Notes: a model not told the origin generated them from the letters alone. DNA of 64,000 nt from Paenibacillus nanensis (GCF_003583765.1 NZ_QXQA01000004.1:124001-188000); one strand, 5' to 3'; counted from the stretch's first letter, positions 49,644 through 59,566 are shown. Numbers and translations are program-made.

Positions 49644-50622
49644 GCTGTTCGCTTTAACTCAGAATGAAATCGTGAAGCTCTGGCTGAAAAAACGATTTTA
49701 TGTCATAATTCTTATTCTGCTGATCATAATTCCGATCTTTACTTATGCGGAGCATAAGCTCGCCCAAACAAACGCGGAGCATTTTCCCGATTGGCGCAAC
49801 AGGATTTTGCAGCAAATTGCGGATATCGAAAACACATTGGCCAGCGATCGGATTCCGGAGGAGTGGAAACGCGGCAGGCGGATTGCCGTGCAGCAGCTGC
49901 AGTATTACTTAGATCATGATATCAACCCAAGCGAACCGAGCGGAGTTCAATTTACCCGAGAATTTTTAGGCAACTCCGTTACGCTGTTTATTCCGATGCT
50001 GGTGCTGGCGATCGGCTCCGATATCGTCTCGGGAGAGCGTACGGGCGGCACGATCAAAATGCTGCTGACAAGGCCCGTGAAGCGTTGGAAGGTACTGCTG
50101 AGCAAACTGCTCGCGCTTGCGCTTTATGTATCGCTGACCATTGCGGCGACGGTCATCTTGTGTTACCTTATATCCGGCTTCGTATTTGGTTACGGGGGAT
50201 GGTCGGCTCCGGTGCTCGCAGGCTTCAAAATAGAGGGATCGTCGGTAGACAGCGCGTCAGTCTATGCTGTGCCTCAGTGGCGTTTCCTGCTGATGCAGGC
50301 GGGGCTCAGCTGGTATTCGGCGATGACCGTCGCGGCGCTCGGACTGATGACAAGCGTCCTTCTTCGCAGCACTGCCGCAAGCATGGTGTCGATGATGGCC
50401 GCGGTCATCGCCGGCTCGATCTTGTCGTCGATGTCCTCCGCTTGGACGACCGCAAAATATTTATTTTCCGTCAATTTGAATTTATCGGGTTATTTGGTCG
50501 GAACCCCGCCGCCGATTGAAGGAATGACGCTTCCTTTTTCCGCATGCGTGCTCGCGGTTTGGGGGGCGGCGGCGATAGGGGTAGCGTTCCGCGTCTTTAC
50601 GAAAGGGGACATCTTGAATTAA
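49627..50622 (+). CDS. ABC-2 type transporter permease
   Basis: This 331-residue protein has six predicted membrane helices: one near residues 23-42, then a roughly 75-residue outer loop, and five more between about residues 110 and 325. The helix pair VTLFIPMLVLAIGSDIVSGERTGGTIKMLLTRPVKRW is typical of ABC-2 permeases. A GTG start at 49627 overlaps the ATPase gene by 17 bp; the TTG at 49636 is possible. With the ATPase it forms an exporter. There is no terminator before parE, whose ribosome site is 43 bp downstream. Confidence 0.87.
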   Translation: MIRLLKLFALTQNEIVKLWLKKRFYVIILILLIIIPIFTYAEHKLAQTNAEHFPDWRNRILQQIADIENTLASDRIPEEWKRGRRIAVQQLQYYLDHDINPSEPSGVQFTREFLGNSVTLFIPMLVLAIGSDIVSGERTGGTIKMLLTRPVKRWKVLLSKLLALALYVSLTIAATVILCYLISGFVFGYGGWSAPVLAGFKIEGSSVDSASVYAVPQWRFLLMQAGLSWYSAMTVAALGLMTSVLLRSTAASMVSMMAAVIAGSILSSMSSAWTTAKYLFSVNLNLSGYLVGTPPPIEGMTLPFSACVLAVWGAAAIGVAFRVFTKGDILN

Positions 50623-50676
50623 AATAGCTTGAAGATACGAGAATCGAGATTGACAGACACGGATTGGGGGAAGCTC

Positions 50677-52647
50677 ATGGCTGAGCAAATGGATTTATTC
50701 GCAAACGCACCGGCCGGCGAACGGAACTACGAGGCCGATGATATACAGGTGTTGGAAGGCCTGACGGCTGTCCGCAAAAGGCCGGGCATGTACATTGGCA
50801 GCACAAGCACCTCCGGCTTGCATCATTTGGTTTGGGAAATTGTCGATAACGCAGTGGACGAGCATTTGGCGAAATTTTGTTCCGCGATTGAGGTCACGCT
50901 GCATAAGAACGGTTCCATTACGGTGTACGACAACGGGCGCGGAATACCGACCGGCATGCATAAGACCGGGATTCCTACGCCTCAGGTCGTATTTACGATC
51001 CTGCATGCGGGCGGCAAGTTCGGCGGCAGCGGTTACAAAAAGTCCGGCGGTCTGCACGGCGTAGGCGCGTCCGTCACAAACGCGCTGTCGGAATGGCTTG
51101 AGGTCGAAATTTACCGCGACGGCAAAATACATAAGATGAGATTTGAATACTGGGTTGACGATAAGGGCAAAGAGCATGTCGGCGAGCCCGTTACCGGCCT
51201 GGAAGTGACCGGCAATACGAACCGGACGGGAACGAAGGTTACGTTCAAGCCGGACGGACGCGTGTTCCAAAACGGCACATCGTTTAACTACGACACGCTG
51301 GCTGAGCGCTTGCAAGAGATCGCGTTCCTGAACTCCGGCCTAAAGGTAACGATTAAGGATGACCGCAGCGGCAAAGCCGACGTGTTCCACTATGAAGGCG
51401 GCGCAAGCCAGTTCGTTCAATATTTGAACGAGGACAAAACGGTGCTGCATGACGTCATCCACTTTACTGGCGAACGGGACGACATCGAGGTTGAAGTGGC
51501 GCTGCAATATAACGACGGTTATACCGAGACGCTCGCGTCCTTCGTCAACTCGATCCCAACGCGGGGCGGCGGGACGCACGAGACGGGCTTTAAAACGGCT
51601 TATACGCGCGTCATGAACGATTACGCGAGGAAGACGGCGATCCTGAAGGAGAAGGACAAAAACCTGGAGGGCAACGATCTTCGCGAAGGCATGATGGCCG
51701 TTATCAATATTAAGATGGCCGAGGTCGAATTCGTCGGGCAGACGAAGGATCAGCTCGGCAGCGCTTCCGCGCGGAGCGCGGTTGACGCCGTTGTGGCGGA
51801 GCGGATGCAGGTATTCCTGGAGGAGAACCCGCAGGTCGCGCAGACGCTGCTGAAGAAAGCGGTGCAGGCCTCGAAGGCGCGAGAAGCGGCGCGGAAAGCG
51901 CGTGAGGAAATCCGCAGCGGCAAGAAAAAGAGCGAAAGCTCCAATCTTGGGGGCAAGCTGACGCCTGCGCAGTCGAAGGATTATACCCGCAACGAGCTGT
52001 TTATCGTCGAAGGCGACTCCGCCGGCGGCTCCGCGAAGCAGGGCCGCGATTCGAAGCATCAGGCGATTCTGCCGCTGAAGGGCAAGCCGATGAACCCGGA
52101 AAAAGCGAAGCTCGTCGATATTTTGAAAAACGACGAGTACAAAGCGATCATTACGGCGATCGGAGCCGGCGTCGGTCCGGAGTTCGAAGCGGAAGAAAGC
52201 AACTATAGCAAAATCATTATTATGACGGACGCGGACACGGACGGCGCGCACATTCAAGTGCTGCTCCTGACGTTCTTCTACCGGTACATGAAACCGCTCA
52301 TCGACAGCGGACGCATTTATATTGCGCAGCCGCCGCTCTACAAAATTACGCGTAAATCCGGCAAGCTGGAGACCGTGCGTTATGCGTGGACGGACGAGCA
52401 GCTGCAAAATTATTTAAAGGAATACGGCAAAGGCTACGAGCTTCAACGCTATAAAGGACTCGGCGAGATGAACCCGGAGCAGCTGTGGGAAACAACGATG
52501 GATCCGGAGACGCGCACGCTGCTGCAGGTGCAGATTGAGGATGCGGCCAAGGCGGAGCGCCGCGTGTCCACGTTGATGGGGGATAAGGTAGACCCTCGAA
52601 AACGCTGGATCATCGAGAACGTAGACTTTACGGAATATGAGGAATAG
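50677..52647 (+). CDS. parE: DNA topoisomerase IV subunit B
   Basis: The 656-residue protein has a GHKL ATPase domain (EIVDNAVDE near residue 50, DNGRGIP near residue 87, HAGGKFGGSGYKKSGGLHGVGAS near residue 109), a transducer domain, and a TOPRIM domain (EGDSAGGSAKQGRD near residue 444, TDADTDGAHI near residue 518). It powers chromosome decatenation with ParC. ParE is favoured over GyrB by the downstream parC and the absence of the GyrB-specific neighbourhood. The ATG at 50677 follows GGGGGAAG; a longer frame from 50629 has no ribosome site. parC starts 12 bp after the stop. Confidence 0.95.
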   Translation: MAEQMDLFANAPAGERNYEADDIQVLEGLTAVRKRPGMYIGSTSTSGLHHLVWEIVDNAVDEHLAKFCSAIEVTLHKNGSITVYDNGRGIPTGMHKTGIPTPQVVFTILHAGGKFGGSGYKKSGGLHGVGASVTNALSEWLEVEIYRDGKIHKMRFEYWVDDKGKEHVGEPVTGLEVTGNTNRTGTKVTFKPDGRVFQNGTSFNYDTLAERLQEIAFLNSGLKVTIKDDRSGKADVFHYEGGASQFVQYLNEDKTVLHDVIHFTGERDDIEVEVALQYNDGYTETLASFVNSIPTRGGGTHETGFKTAYTRVMNDYARKTAILKEKDKNLEGNDLREGMMAVINIKMAEVEFVGQTKDQLGSASARSAVDAVVAERMQVFLEENPQVAQTLLKKAVQASKAREAARKAREEIRSGKKKSESSNLGGKLTPAQSKDYTRNELFIVEGDSAGGSAKQGRDSKHQAILPLKGKPMNPEKAKLVDILKNDEYKAIITAIGAGVGPEFEAEESNYSKIIIMTDADTDGAHIQVLLLTFFYRYMKPLIDSGRIYIAQPPLYKITRKSGKLETVRYAWTDEQLQNYLKEYGKGYELQRYKGLGEMNPEQLWETTMDPETRTLLQVQIEDAAKAERRVSTLMGDKVDPRKRWIIENVDFTEYEE

Positions 52648-52659
52648 GGGGGAGCAAGC

Positions 52660-55122
52660 ATGAGTATCCTGGAACAATTCCTGCCGGCGTTTCTGGAGGA
52701 GGTCGTAGGCGACCGATTTGGACGCTATTCGAAATACATCATACAGGATCGCGCGATCCCCGATGTCCGCGACGGACTGAAGCCGGTGCAGCGGCGCATT
52801 CTGTACGCGATGTACGATGCGGGCAATACGCCGGACAAGCCGTACCGCAAATCGGCCAAGACGGTCGGCGACGTTATGGGCAATTACCATCCGCACGGCG
52901 ATTCTTCCATCTACGAAGGCATGGTACGGATGGCGCAGCCTTGGAAGATGGGCTATCCGCTCATCGACGGACACGGCAACTGGGGCTCGCAGGACGACGA
53001 TCCGGCGGCGGCAATGCGGTATACCGAGGCGCGCTTGTCCAAAATCGCGATGGAACTGCTGCGCGACATCGACAAACGCACCGTGCAGTTCAAAGATAAC
53101 TTTGACAATACGACGAAGGAGCCGGTCGTGCTTCCGTCGCGTTACCCGAATTTGCTGGTGAACGGTGTCAGCGGCATCTCCTCCGGCTTCGCGACGGAAA
53201 TTCCGCCGCATAACTTAAAGGAAACGATCGACGCGTGCATCGCCTATATGAACAAGCCGGAGCTTCCGCTTGAGGAGCTGATGGCGATCGTGAAAGGACC
53301 GGACTTCCCGACGGGCGGTCTAATTATGGGCGAAGAAGGCATCCGCGAAGCGTATTCGACGGGTAAAGGCCGTATCTACATCCGTTCGAAAACAACGATC
53401 GAAGATTTGCGCGGCGGCAAGCAGCAGATCGTCATCACCGAAATCCCTTACCAGGTCGTTAAGTCGAGACTGGTTACCGCTATGGAAAATATCCGCCTTG
53501 AGAAGAAGGTGGAGGGGATCGCGGAGGTGCGGGACGAGAGCGGACGCAACGGTCTCCGTATCGTTGTGGAGCTGAAGAAGGACGCCGACGCGAACGGTAT
53601 TTTGGCTTATTTGTTGAAGAAAACCGATTTGCAGGTGACCTACAACTTCAATATGGTGGCGATCGTCAACAAAGCGCCGCAGCAGTTGGGCTTAAAGCCG
53701 ATGCTAGCCGCGTACGTCGACCACCAGAAGGAAGTCGTCACGCACCGGACGCAATACGAGCTGGAGAAGGCGGAAGACCGCGCTCATGTTGTGGAAGGGC
53801 TCGTAAAGGCGCTTAATATATTGGATGACGTTATTGCAACGATCAAAGCATCCAAAAATCGCGCCGACGCGCAGGATAACCTTATCGCGAAGTTTGGCTT
53901 TACGGAACGGCAAGCCGACGCGATATTGACCCTCCAGCTGTACCGCTTGACGAATCTGGAGATTACGTCGCTCGAGAAGGAGCTTAAGGAAGCGCAGAAG
54001 CGTATCGCTTATTTGCGCTCGATTCTGGAAAGCGAGAAGAAGCTGATTGGCGTCATTAAGGATGAGTTGACGGAGATACGGGACAAATACGGCGTGGACC
54101 GCCGTTCCGAAATTCAGGGCGAGGTTGAGGAGCTTAAGGTTAACCTTGAGGTGCTTGTCACGCCGGAGGACGTCCTCGTGACGTTAAGTCATGACGGCTA
54201 TATGAAGCGGACCAGTATGCTGAGCTTTACGCGCTCCGGGGGAGAGCTTGAAAGCGCCGGCGTTAAAGAAGGCGACGTGATCCGTGAGCTGCTGCAGGTC
54301 AATACGATCGACAATTTGCTTCTCTTCACGCGCAAAGGCCAATATTATATGCTGCCGGTTCATCAAATTCCGGAATTCAAATGGAAAGAGAACGGCACCG
54401 CAATCGTAAATATAGTGCCGCTGCCGAAAGACGATTCGATCGTCAGCGTCATTCCGGTCAAAGACATTCAGCAGCCGGACCTGTCACTAGTGTTCGTCAC
54501 GAAGCGCGGACAGGTAAAGCGAACGGAGCTGAAGGAATACGCAACGACGCGTTCAACGGCGGTAGCCGCCTGCAAGGTGGCGGACGGCGATGAAGTGATT
54601 CAAGTCTTGGTGAGCGACGGCGCCAAGCAAGTGATGCTTGTATCGAAAAACGGCATGAGCATCCGTTTCCAAGAGACGGAGGTTAACCCGATGGGCCGTG
54701 TGGCTGCCGGCGTAAGGGGCATGCAGCTGAAGGAGGACGACGAGCTCATTGCGGCGATGCTCGTGGCGGATGACGAAGGCGAAGTGCTGGTTATTTCGGA
54801 AATCGGCTACGCGAAGCGTTCGCTGCTGCTTGATTATCCGATCCAGGGAAGAGGCGGCCGCGGCGTGCAGACGTTCGAATTTAAGGAAGGCAAACGTGTC
54901 CGATCAAATGGAGAAAGACTAATTGCCGCATATTACTGCAGGCAGCCGCTCGAGGTTGTTGCGCTTACATCCGGCGACGCCAAGCTGCCGGCCGACTCGG
55001 AGAAAGCGCCGATCGAGGAGCGTAAATCCGTCGGCAAAACGTTATTCCCAGTTGAGAAAAACGACGTCATTGTATCAACCTTCATTCGTTCGGTACCCGA
55101 TCTTAATCAAAAGGCTGATTAG
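52660..55122 (+). CDS. parC: DNA topoisomerase IV subunit A
   Basis: The 820-residue protein breaks and rejoins DNA through Tyr121 (MRYTEARLS). The quinolone-determining region [10 protein letters not shown] (79-88) looks wild type, with Ser82 and Glu86 at the usual resistance positions. After the winged-helix, tower and coiled coil (to about residue 490) comes a C-terminal beta-pinwheel with repeated blades. The GyrA box is not evident, which fits ParC. The last 20 bp overlap the 3' end of a small gene on the other strand. Confidence 0.95.
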   Translation: MSILEQFLPAFLEEVVGDRFGRYSKYIIQDRAIPDVRDGLKPVQRRILYAMYDAGNTPDKPYRKSAKTVGDVMGNYHPHGDSSIYEGMVRMAQPWKMGYPLIDGHGNWGSQDDDPAAAMRYTEARLSKIAMELLRDIDKRTVQFKDNFDNTTKEPVVLPSRYPNLLVNGVSGISSGFATEIPPHNLKETIDACIAYMNKPELPLEELMAIVKGPDFPTGGLIMGEEGIREAYSTGKGRIYIRSKTTIEDLRGGKQQIVITEIPYQVVKSRLVTAMENIRLEKKVEGIAEVRDESGRNGLRIVVELKKDADANGILAYLLKKTDLQVTYNFNMVAIVNKAPQQLGLKPMLAAYVDHQKEVVTHRTQYELEKAEDRAHVVEGLVKALNILDDVIATIKASKNRADAQDNLIAKFGFTERQADAILTLQLYRLTNLEITSLEKELKEAQKRIAYLRSILESEKKLIGVIKDELTEIRDKYGVDRRSEIQGEVEELKVNLEVLVTPEDVLVTLSHDGYMKRTSMLSFTRSGGELESAGVKEGDVIRELLQVNTIDNLLLFTRKGQYYMLPVHQIPEFKWKENGTAIVNIVPLPKDDSIVSVIPVKDIQQPDLSLVFVTKRGQVKRTELKEYATTRSTAVAACKVADGDEVIQVLVSDGAKQVMLVSKNGMSIRFQETEVNPMGRVAAGVRGMQLKEDDELIAAMLVADDEGEVLVISEIGYAKRSLLLDYPIQGRGGRGVQTFEFKEGKRVRSNGERLIAAYYCRQPLEVVALTSGDAKLPADSEKAPIEERKSVGKTLFPVEKNDVIVSTFIRSVPDLNQKAD

Positions 55123-55270
55123 GCGGATTCAGACGATTTATTAATTCGAGGAAGGCTTCCAGCATGACCCACAATGGCACGAGCTCATCCGGGCGTTCCA
55201 GCCATTGCGGGTCTTTTATTATGCCGTACTCCCGGATTCGTTTCATAACGTCGGCTTTCCTCTCATCCAT
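55103..55270 (-). CDS. Small conserved-looking protein of unknown function
   Basis: The 55-residue product is Leu- and Trp-rich with a likely amphipathic helix ([16 protein letters not shown]). The ATG at 55270 has TAGGAG about 10 nt upstream, a convincing ribosome site that supports a real gene. A longer frame from 55321 lacks one. It converges on parC and overlaps its last 20 bp in antisense. No family is recognised. Confidence 0.55.
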   Translation of the reverse strand: MDERKADVMKRIREYGIIKDPQWLERPDELVPLWVMLEAFLELINRLNPPNQPFD

Positions 55271-55434
55271 TGCGGTCACGCTCCTATCATTTCGCTGTTT
55301 CCACCCATCATTAGCGCGCAAAGTCGGGCTGTCGCCTCATTATATGTCAGAACCTGTCAAACGGTTCGAAAAAGTAGCGATGAGTGACGCAAACTATTAA
55401 TTGCATTAACCTTTTATTCGACATTTTCAATTGC

Positions 55435-55440
55435 TATAAT
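55435..55440 (+). promoter_or_regulatory. Likely -10 element of the marR-type gene
   Basis: TATAAT sits 44 bp before the start. A dyad TTAAT-TGC-ATTAA at 55397-55409 upstream could be an operator for the encoded repressor. No good -35 was found. Confidence 0.4.
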
Positions 55441-55484
55441 AATGAATAGAGTAGGAACAAATAGGAAAGAAAGCAGGTGGGAGT

Positions 55485-55892
55485 ATGGTGTCCGAAGACT
55501 TTACGAGACTGTGGACGAAGCTGTCGCGCGAGTGGAAGATCAATCTGGAGCAATCGCTGGCTCCGCTAACGGAAGGCCAGCTGAACGTGCTGGAGCTGCT
55601 GCTGGAGTCTCAACCGATGAAGCCGTCCGATCTCATTCAATATTTATCGACGACACCTGCTGCGATAACGACTTTGTTGGATCGGATGGAACGGAATGAG
55701 CTGATTATCCGAACGCGGGACGATAATGACCGCAGAATCGTCTGGATCTCCGTGTCGGAAAAAGGACAGGCGGAGGCCGAGCGTGGCCGGGCCATTCGGA
55801 AAGGCATGATTGAGCAATCGCTTGACCGCATATCGAGCCATAATCAGCAGCTGCTTGTCTACCTGCTCGGCAAGGTCGCCAGCAGCTCCTAA
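55485..55892 (+). CDS. MarR-family transcriptional regulator
   Basis: The 135-residue protein has the winged-helix layout of MarR: LTEGQLNVLELLLES (helices 2-3), MKPSDLIQYLSTTPAAITTLLDRMERNELI (recognition region, about residues 45-75), and the wing RTRDDNDRRIVWISVSEKG (about 76-94). No ligand-binding Cys is present. The target gene is not obvious: the neighbours are parC and a convergent capA-like gene, so it may be autoregulatory. The ATG is preceded by AGGTGGGA. Confidence 0.9.
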   Translation: MVSEDFTRLWTKLSREWKINLEQSLAPLTEGQLNVLELLLESQPMKPSDLIQYLSTTPAAITTLLDRMERNELIIRTRDDNDRRIVWISVSEKGQAEAERGRAIRKGMIEQSLDRISSHNQQLLVYLLGKVASSS

Positions 55893-55900
55893 CGATAGAA

Positions 55901-55937
55901 AGGCCGCTTCCCCAATGATGAGGGAAGCGGCCTTGTT
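55901..55937. terminator. Bidirectional terminator between marR-type and capA-like genes
   Basis: AAGGCCGCTTCCC / GGGAAGCGGCCTT arms with an 8-nt loop lie between two convergent genes. T-rich sequence follows on both strands, though the runs are short. Confidence 0.75.
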
Positions 55938-55941
55938 CCAT

Positions 55942-57219
55942 TTATTGCAGCGATTCGAGCCGCTGGATCAGCATGTCGTAATCGGTTTGCAATTGTTTAT
56001 AAATGTTGGTACCTAGCAGCTCGTCGTCCATCGCCGCAATTGTCTCCTCAACCGGCAGCACGCGATAACGGTAATATCGGTCCGGCTGGTAGCGGTGAAC
56101 CCAAGTCGGGATCGCCTCGACGTCGGTGAGCGTCGTCGTTCCCTCCGTTACGTTTTTGCGGACGCCAACCTTAAAGATAACGCCGTAATCTTTGGAATCG
56201 CCTCGCTGATTCGAAATAAAATTACCCATCGAATAAATGATAAGTGCTTTTTTGGTTTGACCGTTCAAATCCTCAGTTTCGATGACCTCGTATGGCTGAA
56301 TCACGTGCGGATGGGAGCCGGCGATAATATCGGCGCCTGCTGCGACCAGCGCGCGGGCGAGCCGTTTTTGCTCTTCAGTCGGCGTCGTTTGATATTCGTT
56401 GCCAAAGTGAAGCGCGATAGTGACGACATCGGCGCCGGCATCCCGCAGCTTCCGGATATCCGATTTCATTTTTTCTTCGTCGATGAGCGATACCAGATAC
56501 GGCTTGCCTTCCGGAATCGGAATCCCGTTCGTGCCGTACGTATACGATAAAAGACCCATTCGAATGCCGTTCTGCTCGGAGATGACGGGCGTGTCCGCCT
56601 CCTCCTGCGACGCCGCTGTTCCGACGGTCGTAAAGCCCAGCTCCTTCAAATGCTCCAGCGTGCGCAGCAAGCCTTTTTCGCCCTTGTCGAGCGAGTGATT
56701 ATTCGCAGTGGACAGCAGATTAAATCCGGCTCCTTTGAGCGCTTCTGCGAGTTCGACCGGCGCGTTGAAGGTCGGGTATCCGCTGTACCCGAAGTCTTTC
56801 CCTGCAACAGGCGTCTCCATATTCGCCATTACCCAATCGCCTTGCGCAAGAATCGGCTTAACTTCCTCGAAAAAGGGAGTAAAGTCGTAGGTGTCAAGCT
56901 CTGCATCGTATGCGCCGGGCAGCTGCGGCGAATGGCTCATCACATCGCCAACCCCAATCCATACCGCATCTTCAAATACCGGCTCAGGCGGAGTCGGCTC
57001 AGGCGTTGGAGGCGGCGGTGTCGCCGACGCAGCAGGGTCGATGGAGGCGGAATCCGCTGCATCATTCGAGGTTTCCTCCGGTCCTGAGCTTCCCGGCCAA
57101 ATAGGCTGAACCAGCAAATAAATCACCACTAGAGAGGCCGCGGCCAATAAAGCCGTGAGCGGAATCCAAAAAAGCTTTCGTCGTCGTTTATGACGCGTTG
57201 AACGTCGCATGTGCTTCAT
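55942..57219 (-). CDS. CapA/PgsA-family metallophosphatase-like protein
   Basis: This 425-residue protein has a basic N-terminus, one membrane helix (about residues 16-38), a low-complexity Pro/Thr/Glu linker (about 45-80) and a CapA domain (about 85-345). CapA motifs are visible: VGDVMSHSPQ near residue 89, NMETPVAG near residue 133, ANNHSLDKGE near residue 168, ALHFGNEY near residue 272 and AGSHPHVIQP near residue 304. CapA-type proteins are needed for poly-gamma-glutamate capsule, but capBC genes are absent here, so another envelope role is likely. A cell-surface location is inferred from the membrane anchor. Confidence 0.85.
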   Translation of the reverse strand: MKHMRRSTRHKRRRKLFWIPLTALLAAASLVVIYLLVQPIWPGSSGPEETSNDAADSASIDPAASATPPPPTPEPTPPEPVFEDAVWIGVGDVMSHSPQLPGAYDAELDTYDFTPFFEEVKPILAQGDWVMANMETPVAGKDFGYSGYPTFNAPVELAEALKGAGFNLLSTANNHSLDKGEKGLLRTLEHLKELGFTTVGTAASQEEADTPVISEQNGIRMGLLSYTYGTNGIPIPEGKPYLVSLIDEEKMKSDIRKLRDAGADVVTIALHFGNEYQTTPTEEQKRLARALVAAGADIIAGSHPHVIQPYEVIETEDLNGQTKKALIIYSMGNFISNQRGDSKDYGVIFKVGVRKNVTEGTTTLTDVEAIPTWVHRYQPDRYYRYRVLPVEETIAAMDDELLGTNIYKQLQTDYDMLIQRLESLQ

Positions 57220-57231
57220 TCGTCCTTTCCA

Positions 57232-57939
57232 CTAAACAAAGTATTCGGCCGCAAAGCGAAGCTGGTCGATGCTCCACCAGCTCCATGGCTCTGTGTCATT
57301 GGGAAGGGAGCGGAACGTCATCTCTTCCTTTGTTGTCGGATGCGGGACGGTCACGGAGGTTGACCAGAGCGCGATATCGATTAAATTGGGCCGTTTCGCT
57401 GCGCCGTATTTGAGATCGCCTGCAAGCGGACAGCCAATATGCGCCATCTGCGCCCGAATCTGATGGGGCCTTCCGGTATGAAGCCGGACGGCGATAAGAC
57501 TGTGTGAGCCGGAGCTGACAGCGACCCGGTAAGTTAGCCGCGCATCCTTGGCTTCAGGCGCGGGCCGGTCATAGACGGTAACAACATTCCGCTTCTGGTC
57601 TTTGCGGATGTAATGCTCGAGAGTCGCCTCCTGACGCGCTGGAACGCCCTCTACAACGCATATGTAGGTTTTCCCGAAGGAACGGCCCCGCACGGATTCA
57701 GACAGTCTGGACGCCGCCTTAGAGGTTTTGGCAAAGATCATGGCGCCGCCTACGGGTCGGTCAAGCCGATGAACAAGACCTAGGAACACGTTGCCCGGCT
57801 TATTATGCCGCTGCTTCAAATCCGCTTTCAGAAGGGTCAGCATGTCAGGGTCCCCTGACTCGTCCTCCTGGGAAGGGACGCCCGGCGGCTTCACGACGGC
57901 GAGCAGGTGATTATCCTCGTATAGGACGGGGATCGCCAT
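57232..57939 (-). CDS. RluA-family pseudouridine synthase
   Basis: The 235-residue protein has the RluA catalytic motif VHRLDRPVGGAMIF (about residues 52-65) with the catalytic Asp, and the RLHTGRPHQIRAQM motif near residue 146. It isomerises uridine in rRNA or tRNA; the target cannot be told. It lacks an S4 domain, as in the short RluA/TruC branch. The ATG at 57939 overlaps the stop of the upstream methyltransferase (TAATG); the frame open further upstream lies inside that gene. The two RNA-modifying genes are thus coupled. Confidence 0.9.
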   Translation of the reverse strand: MAIPVLYEDNHLLAVVKPPGVPSQEDESGDPDMLTLLKADLKQRHNKPGNVFLGLVHRLDRPVGGAMIFAKTSKAASRLSESVRGRSFGKTYICVVEGVPARQEATLEHYIRKDQKRNVVTVYDRPAPEAKDARLTYRVAVSSGSHSLIAVRLHTGRPHQIRAQMAHIGCPLAGDLKYGAAKRPNLIDIALWSTSVTVPHPTTKEEMTFRSLPNDTEPWSWWSIDQLRFAAEYFV

Positions 57940-58808
57940 TATTTCGACTCCCATCGGCCAAGAATGCCGCAGGGCAGGTTCAGCCCGGTTCTCGTTATAG
58001 GAAGTCCAATCTCCCCGCAATTGATAGTGCCGCCGAACTTGCTCGTCATCGTCATGTGCAGCAAATTGTGCAGCACCGTTGGAGACAAGCCGGTCGTGTA
58101 CGAGTTGATCAATAGAAACAGCGGATTGTCGGAAAGAATGGTCGTACAGCTTTGCAGGAACGGATATAAGTTCTCTTCCAGCTTCCATGTCTCTCCGTTC
58201 GGCCCGCGTCCATAGGATGGGGGATCCATTATGATCGCGTCGTATTGCCGGCCGCGGCGCTGTTCTCGCTGTACGAACTTGAACACGTCATCGGTTATGT
58301 ATCGGATCGGAGCGGATTCAAGACCCGACAGCTGCGCGTTCTCTTTCGCCCATTGAACCATGCCTTTGGCAGCGTCGACATGGCATACCTCAGCGCCGGC
58401 CTTAGCGGCAGCGACGGTAGCGCCGCCCGAATAAGCGAAGAGGTTAAGCACGCGGATCGGGCGTCCGGCGCCTCGGATTTTATCCATCATCCAGCTCCAA
58501 TTGACCGCTTGCTCCGGGAACAAGCCTGTATGCTTGAAGTTGGTAGGTTTAATATGAAAGGACAGCTCGCCGTACGAGATCGTCCATCGCTCGGGAAGCG
58601 ACTTCTTCATTTCCCATTTGCCTCCGCCGGAGGAGCTGCGGTGATAGTGGCCGTCCGTCTTCTTCCAAGGACCCGATTCATCCGCGATCGGCCAAATAAT
58701 TTGCGGGTCCGGACGGCGCAAAATATAGCTGCCCCAGCGCTCCAGCTTGTCTCCGTCGCCGGTGTCGATAACCTCGTAGTCCGTCCATTTATTCGCTATG
58801 TACATCAT
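57939..58808 (-). CDS. Class I SAM-dependent methyltransferase (RlmI/RlmK-like)
   Basis: The 289-residue protein has a Rossmann SAM site VLNLFAYSGGATVAAAKAGAEVCHVDAAKG (about residues 120-149) and the catalytic-region motif IIMDPPSYGRG near residue 192, both like RlmI-type 23S rRNA m5C or m2G methyltransferases. It lacks the N-terminal PUA domain of E. coli RlmI. An AGGAAGG site precedes the ATG. Coupling to a pseudouridine synthase supports an RNA substrate. The exact base modified is unknown. Confidence 0.82.
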   Translation of the reverse strand: MMYIANKWTDYEVIDTGDGDKLERWGSYILRRPDPQIIWPIADESGPWKKTDGHYHRSSSGGGKWEMKKSLPERWTISYGELSFHIKPTNFKHTGLFPEQAVNWSWMMDKIRGAGRPIRVLNLFAYSGGATVAAAKAGAEVCHVDAAKGMVQWAKENAQLSGLESAPIRYITDDVFKFVQREQRRGRQYDAIIMDPPSYGRGPNGETWKLEENLYPFLQSCTTILSDNPLFLLINSYTTGLSPTVLHNLLHMTMTSKFGGTINCGEIGLPITRTGLNLPCGILGRWESK

Positions 58809-58829
58809 TAAGCAATCCTTCCTATCTTC

Positions 58830-58858
58830 TTGACTTTAGTCTTGTCACGCAATAATAT
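58830..58858 (+). promoter_or_regulatory. Putative sigma-A promoter for the PAP2 gene
   Basis: TTGACT (58830-58835), a 17-bp spacer and TAATAT (58853-58858). The AGGAGG ribosome site at 58908-58913 follows. Confidence 0.6.
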
Positions 58859-58921
58859 CATCGCTTATTATAACGAAGCGAGGAGCGCGAAGCAATGAAT
58901 CTTACATAGGAGGCGTTTATC

Positions 58922-59563
58922 ATTCATCAACAAAACAAATGGGGTTGGGTTATAGGTCTCTCGGTTGGTGTCATCGGATTTCTAGCAGCTTTGTTGACAT
59001 TGCCGGAGGAAGGCGGGCATGCTTTCGACCGCTGGGCGCACAGCTTGTTAAGCGATTGGAGAAACGGCACGGTGACGGCATGGATGAAAGGCTTCTCCTA
59101 TCTTGGCTCAACGCTGACGATCATTATCGTGACGATCGGATCAGCCGTTATATTCGGGTTTCTTAAAGGATGGCGGTTTACCGTCATGTTAATAGGCGGC
59201 GTGCTTTTCGGATACCTTTTAAATAGGGTGCTGAAAGGATGGATTGACCGAGCACGCCCAGAAACGCTATGGGGCATCACAGCTGACGGTGCGAGCTTTC
59301 CGAGCGCCAACGCGATGCTCGGCATGATTATGTTCGGGTTAATCCTTGTCATCATTTGGCGCGAGAGCAAGCTGCCAAAAGCGGTCAATGCCGTTGTCTG
59401 CGCGCTGCTTGCGCTCTGCATTCTGCTCATGGGCGTATGCCGCGTCTATTTTCATGTGCACTATATTACGGATGTGCTGGCTGGTTACAGCGCGGGATTA
59501 GCCGTTATATGCGCAACAATACGAATAGGTGACGTTCGATATCGAAAAACGAAAGGGAGATAA
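58922..59563 (+). CDS. PAP2-family membrane phosphatase with apparent ATT start
   Basis: The 213-residue protein has about six membrane helices and the PAP2 motifs K-x6-RP (KGWIDRARP near residue 101), PSANA (near 120, where PSGH is usual) and the SR/HxxxD-type CRVYFHVHYITD near residue 170. It probably dephosphorylates a lipid phosphate such as undecaprenyl diphosphate. No ATG, GTG or TTG exists in frame before 58991, and a start there would delete the first membrane helix (WGWVIGLSVGVIGFLAAL). AGGAGG at 58908-58913 points, with an 8-nt spacing, to ATT at 58922. An ATC at 58919 is less well placed. The PSGH-to-PSAN change is unusual. Confidence 0.7.
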   Translation: MHQQNKWGWVIGLSVGVIGFLAALLTLPEEGGHAFDRWAHSLLSDWRNGTVTAWMKGFSYLGSTLTIIIVTIGSAVIFGFLKGWRFTVMLIGGVLFGYLLNRVLKGWIDRARPETLWGITADGASFPSANAMLGMIMFGLILVIIWRESKLPKAVNAVVCALLALCILLMGVCRVYFHVHYITDVLAGYSAGLAVICATIRIGDVRYRKTKGR

Positions 59564-59566
59564 GGC

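Noticed and set aside
53704..53913. Antisense frame in parC
   Set aside because: Shadow frame inside a conserved gene.
58939..59166. ATG-start frame at 58939
   Set aside because: It overlaps the PAP2 gene in another frame, lies 25 nt from the ribosome site and encodes no recognisable protein.
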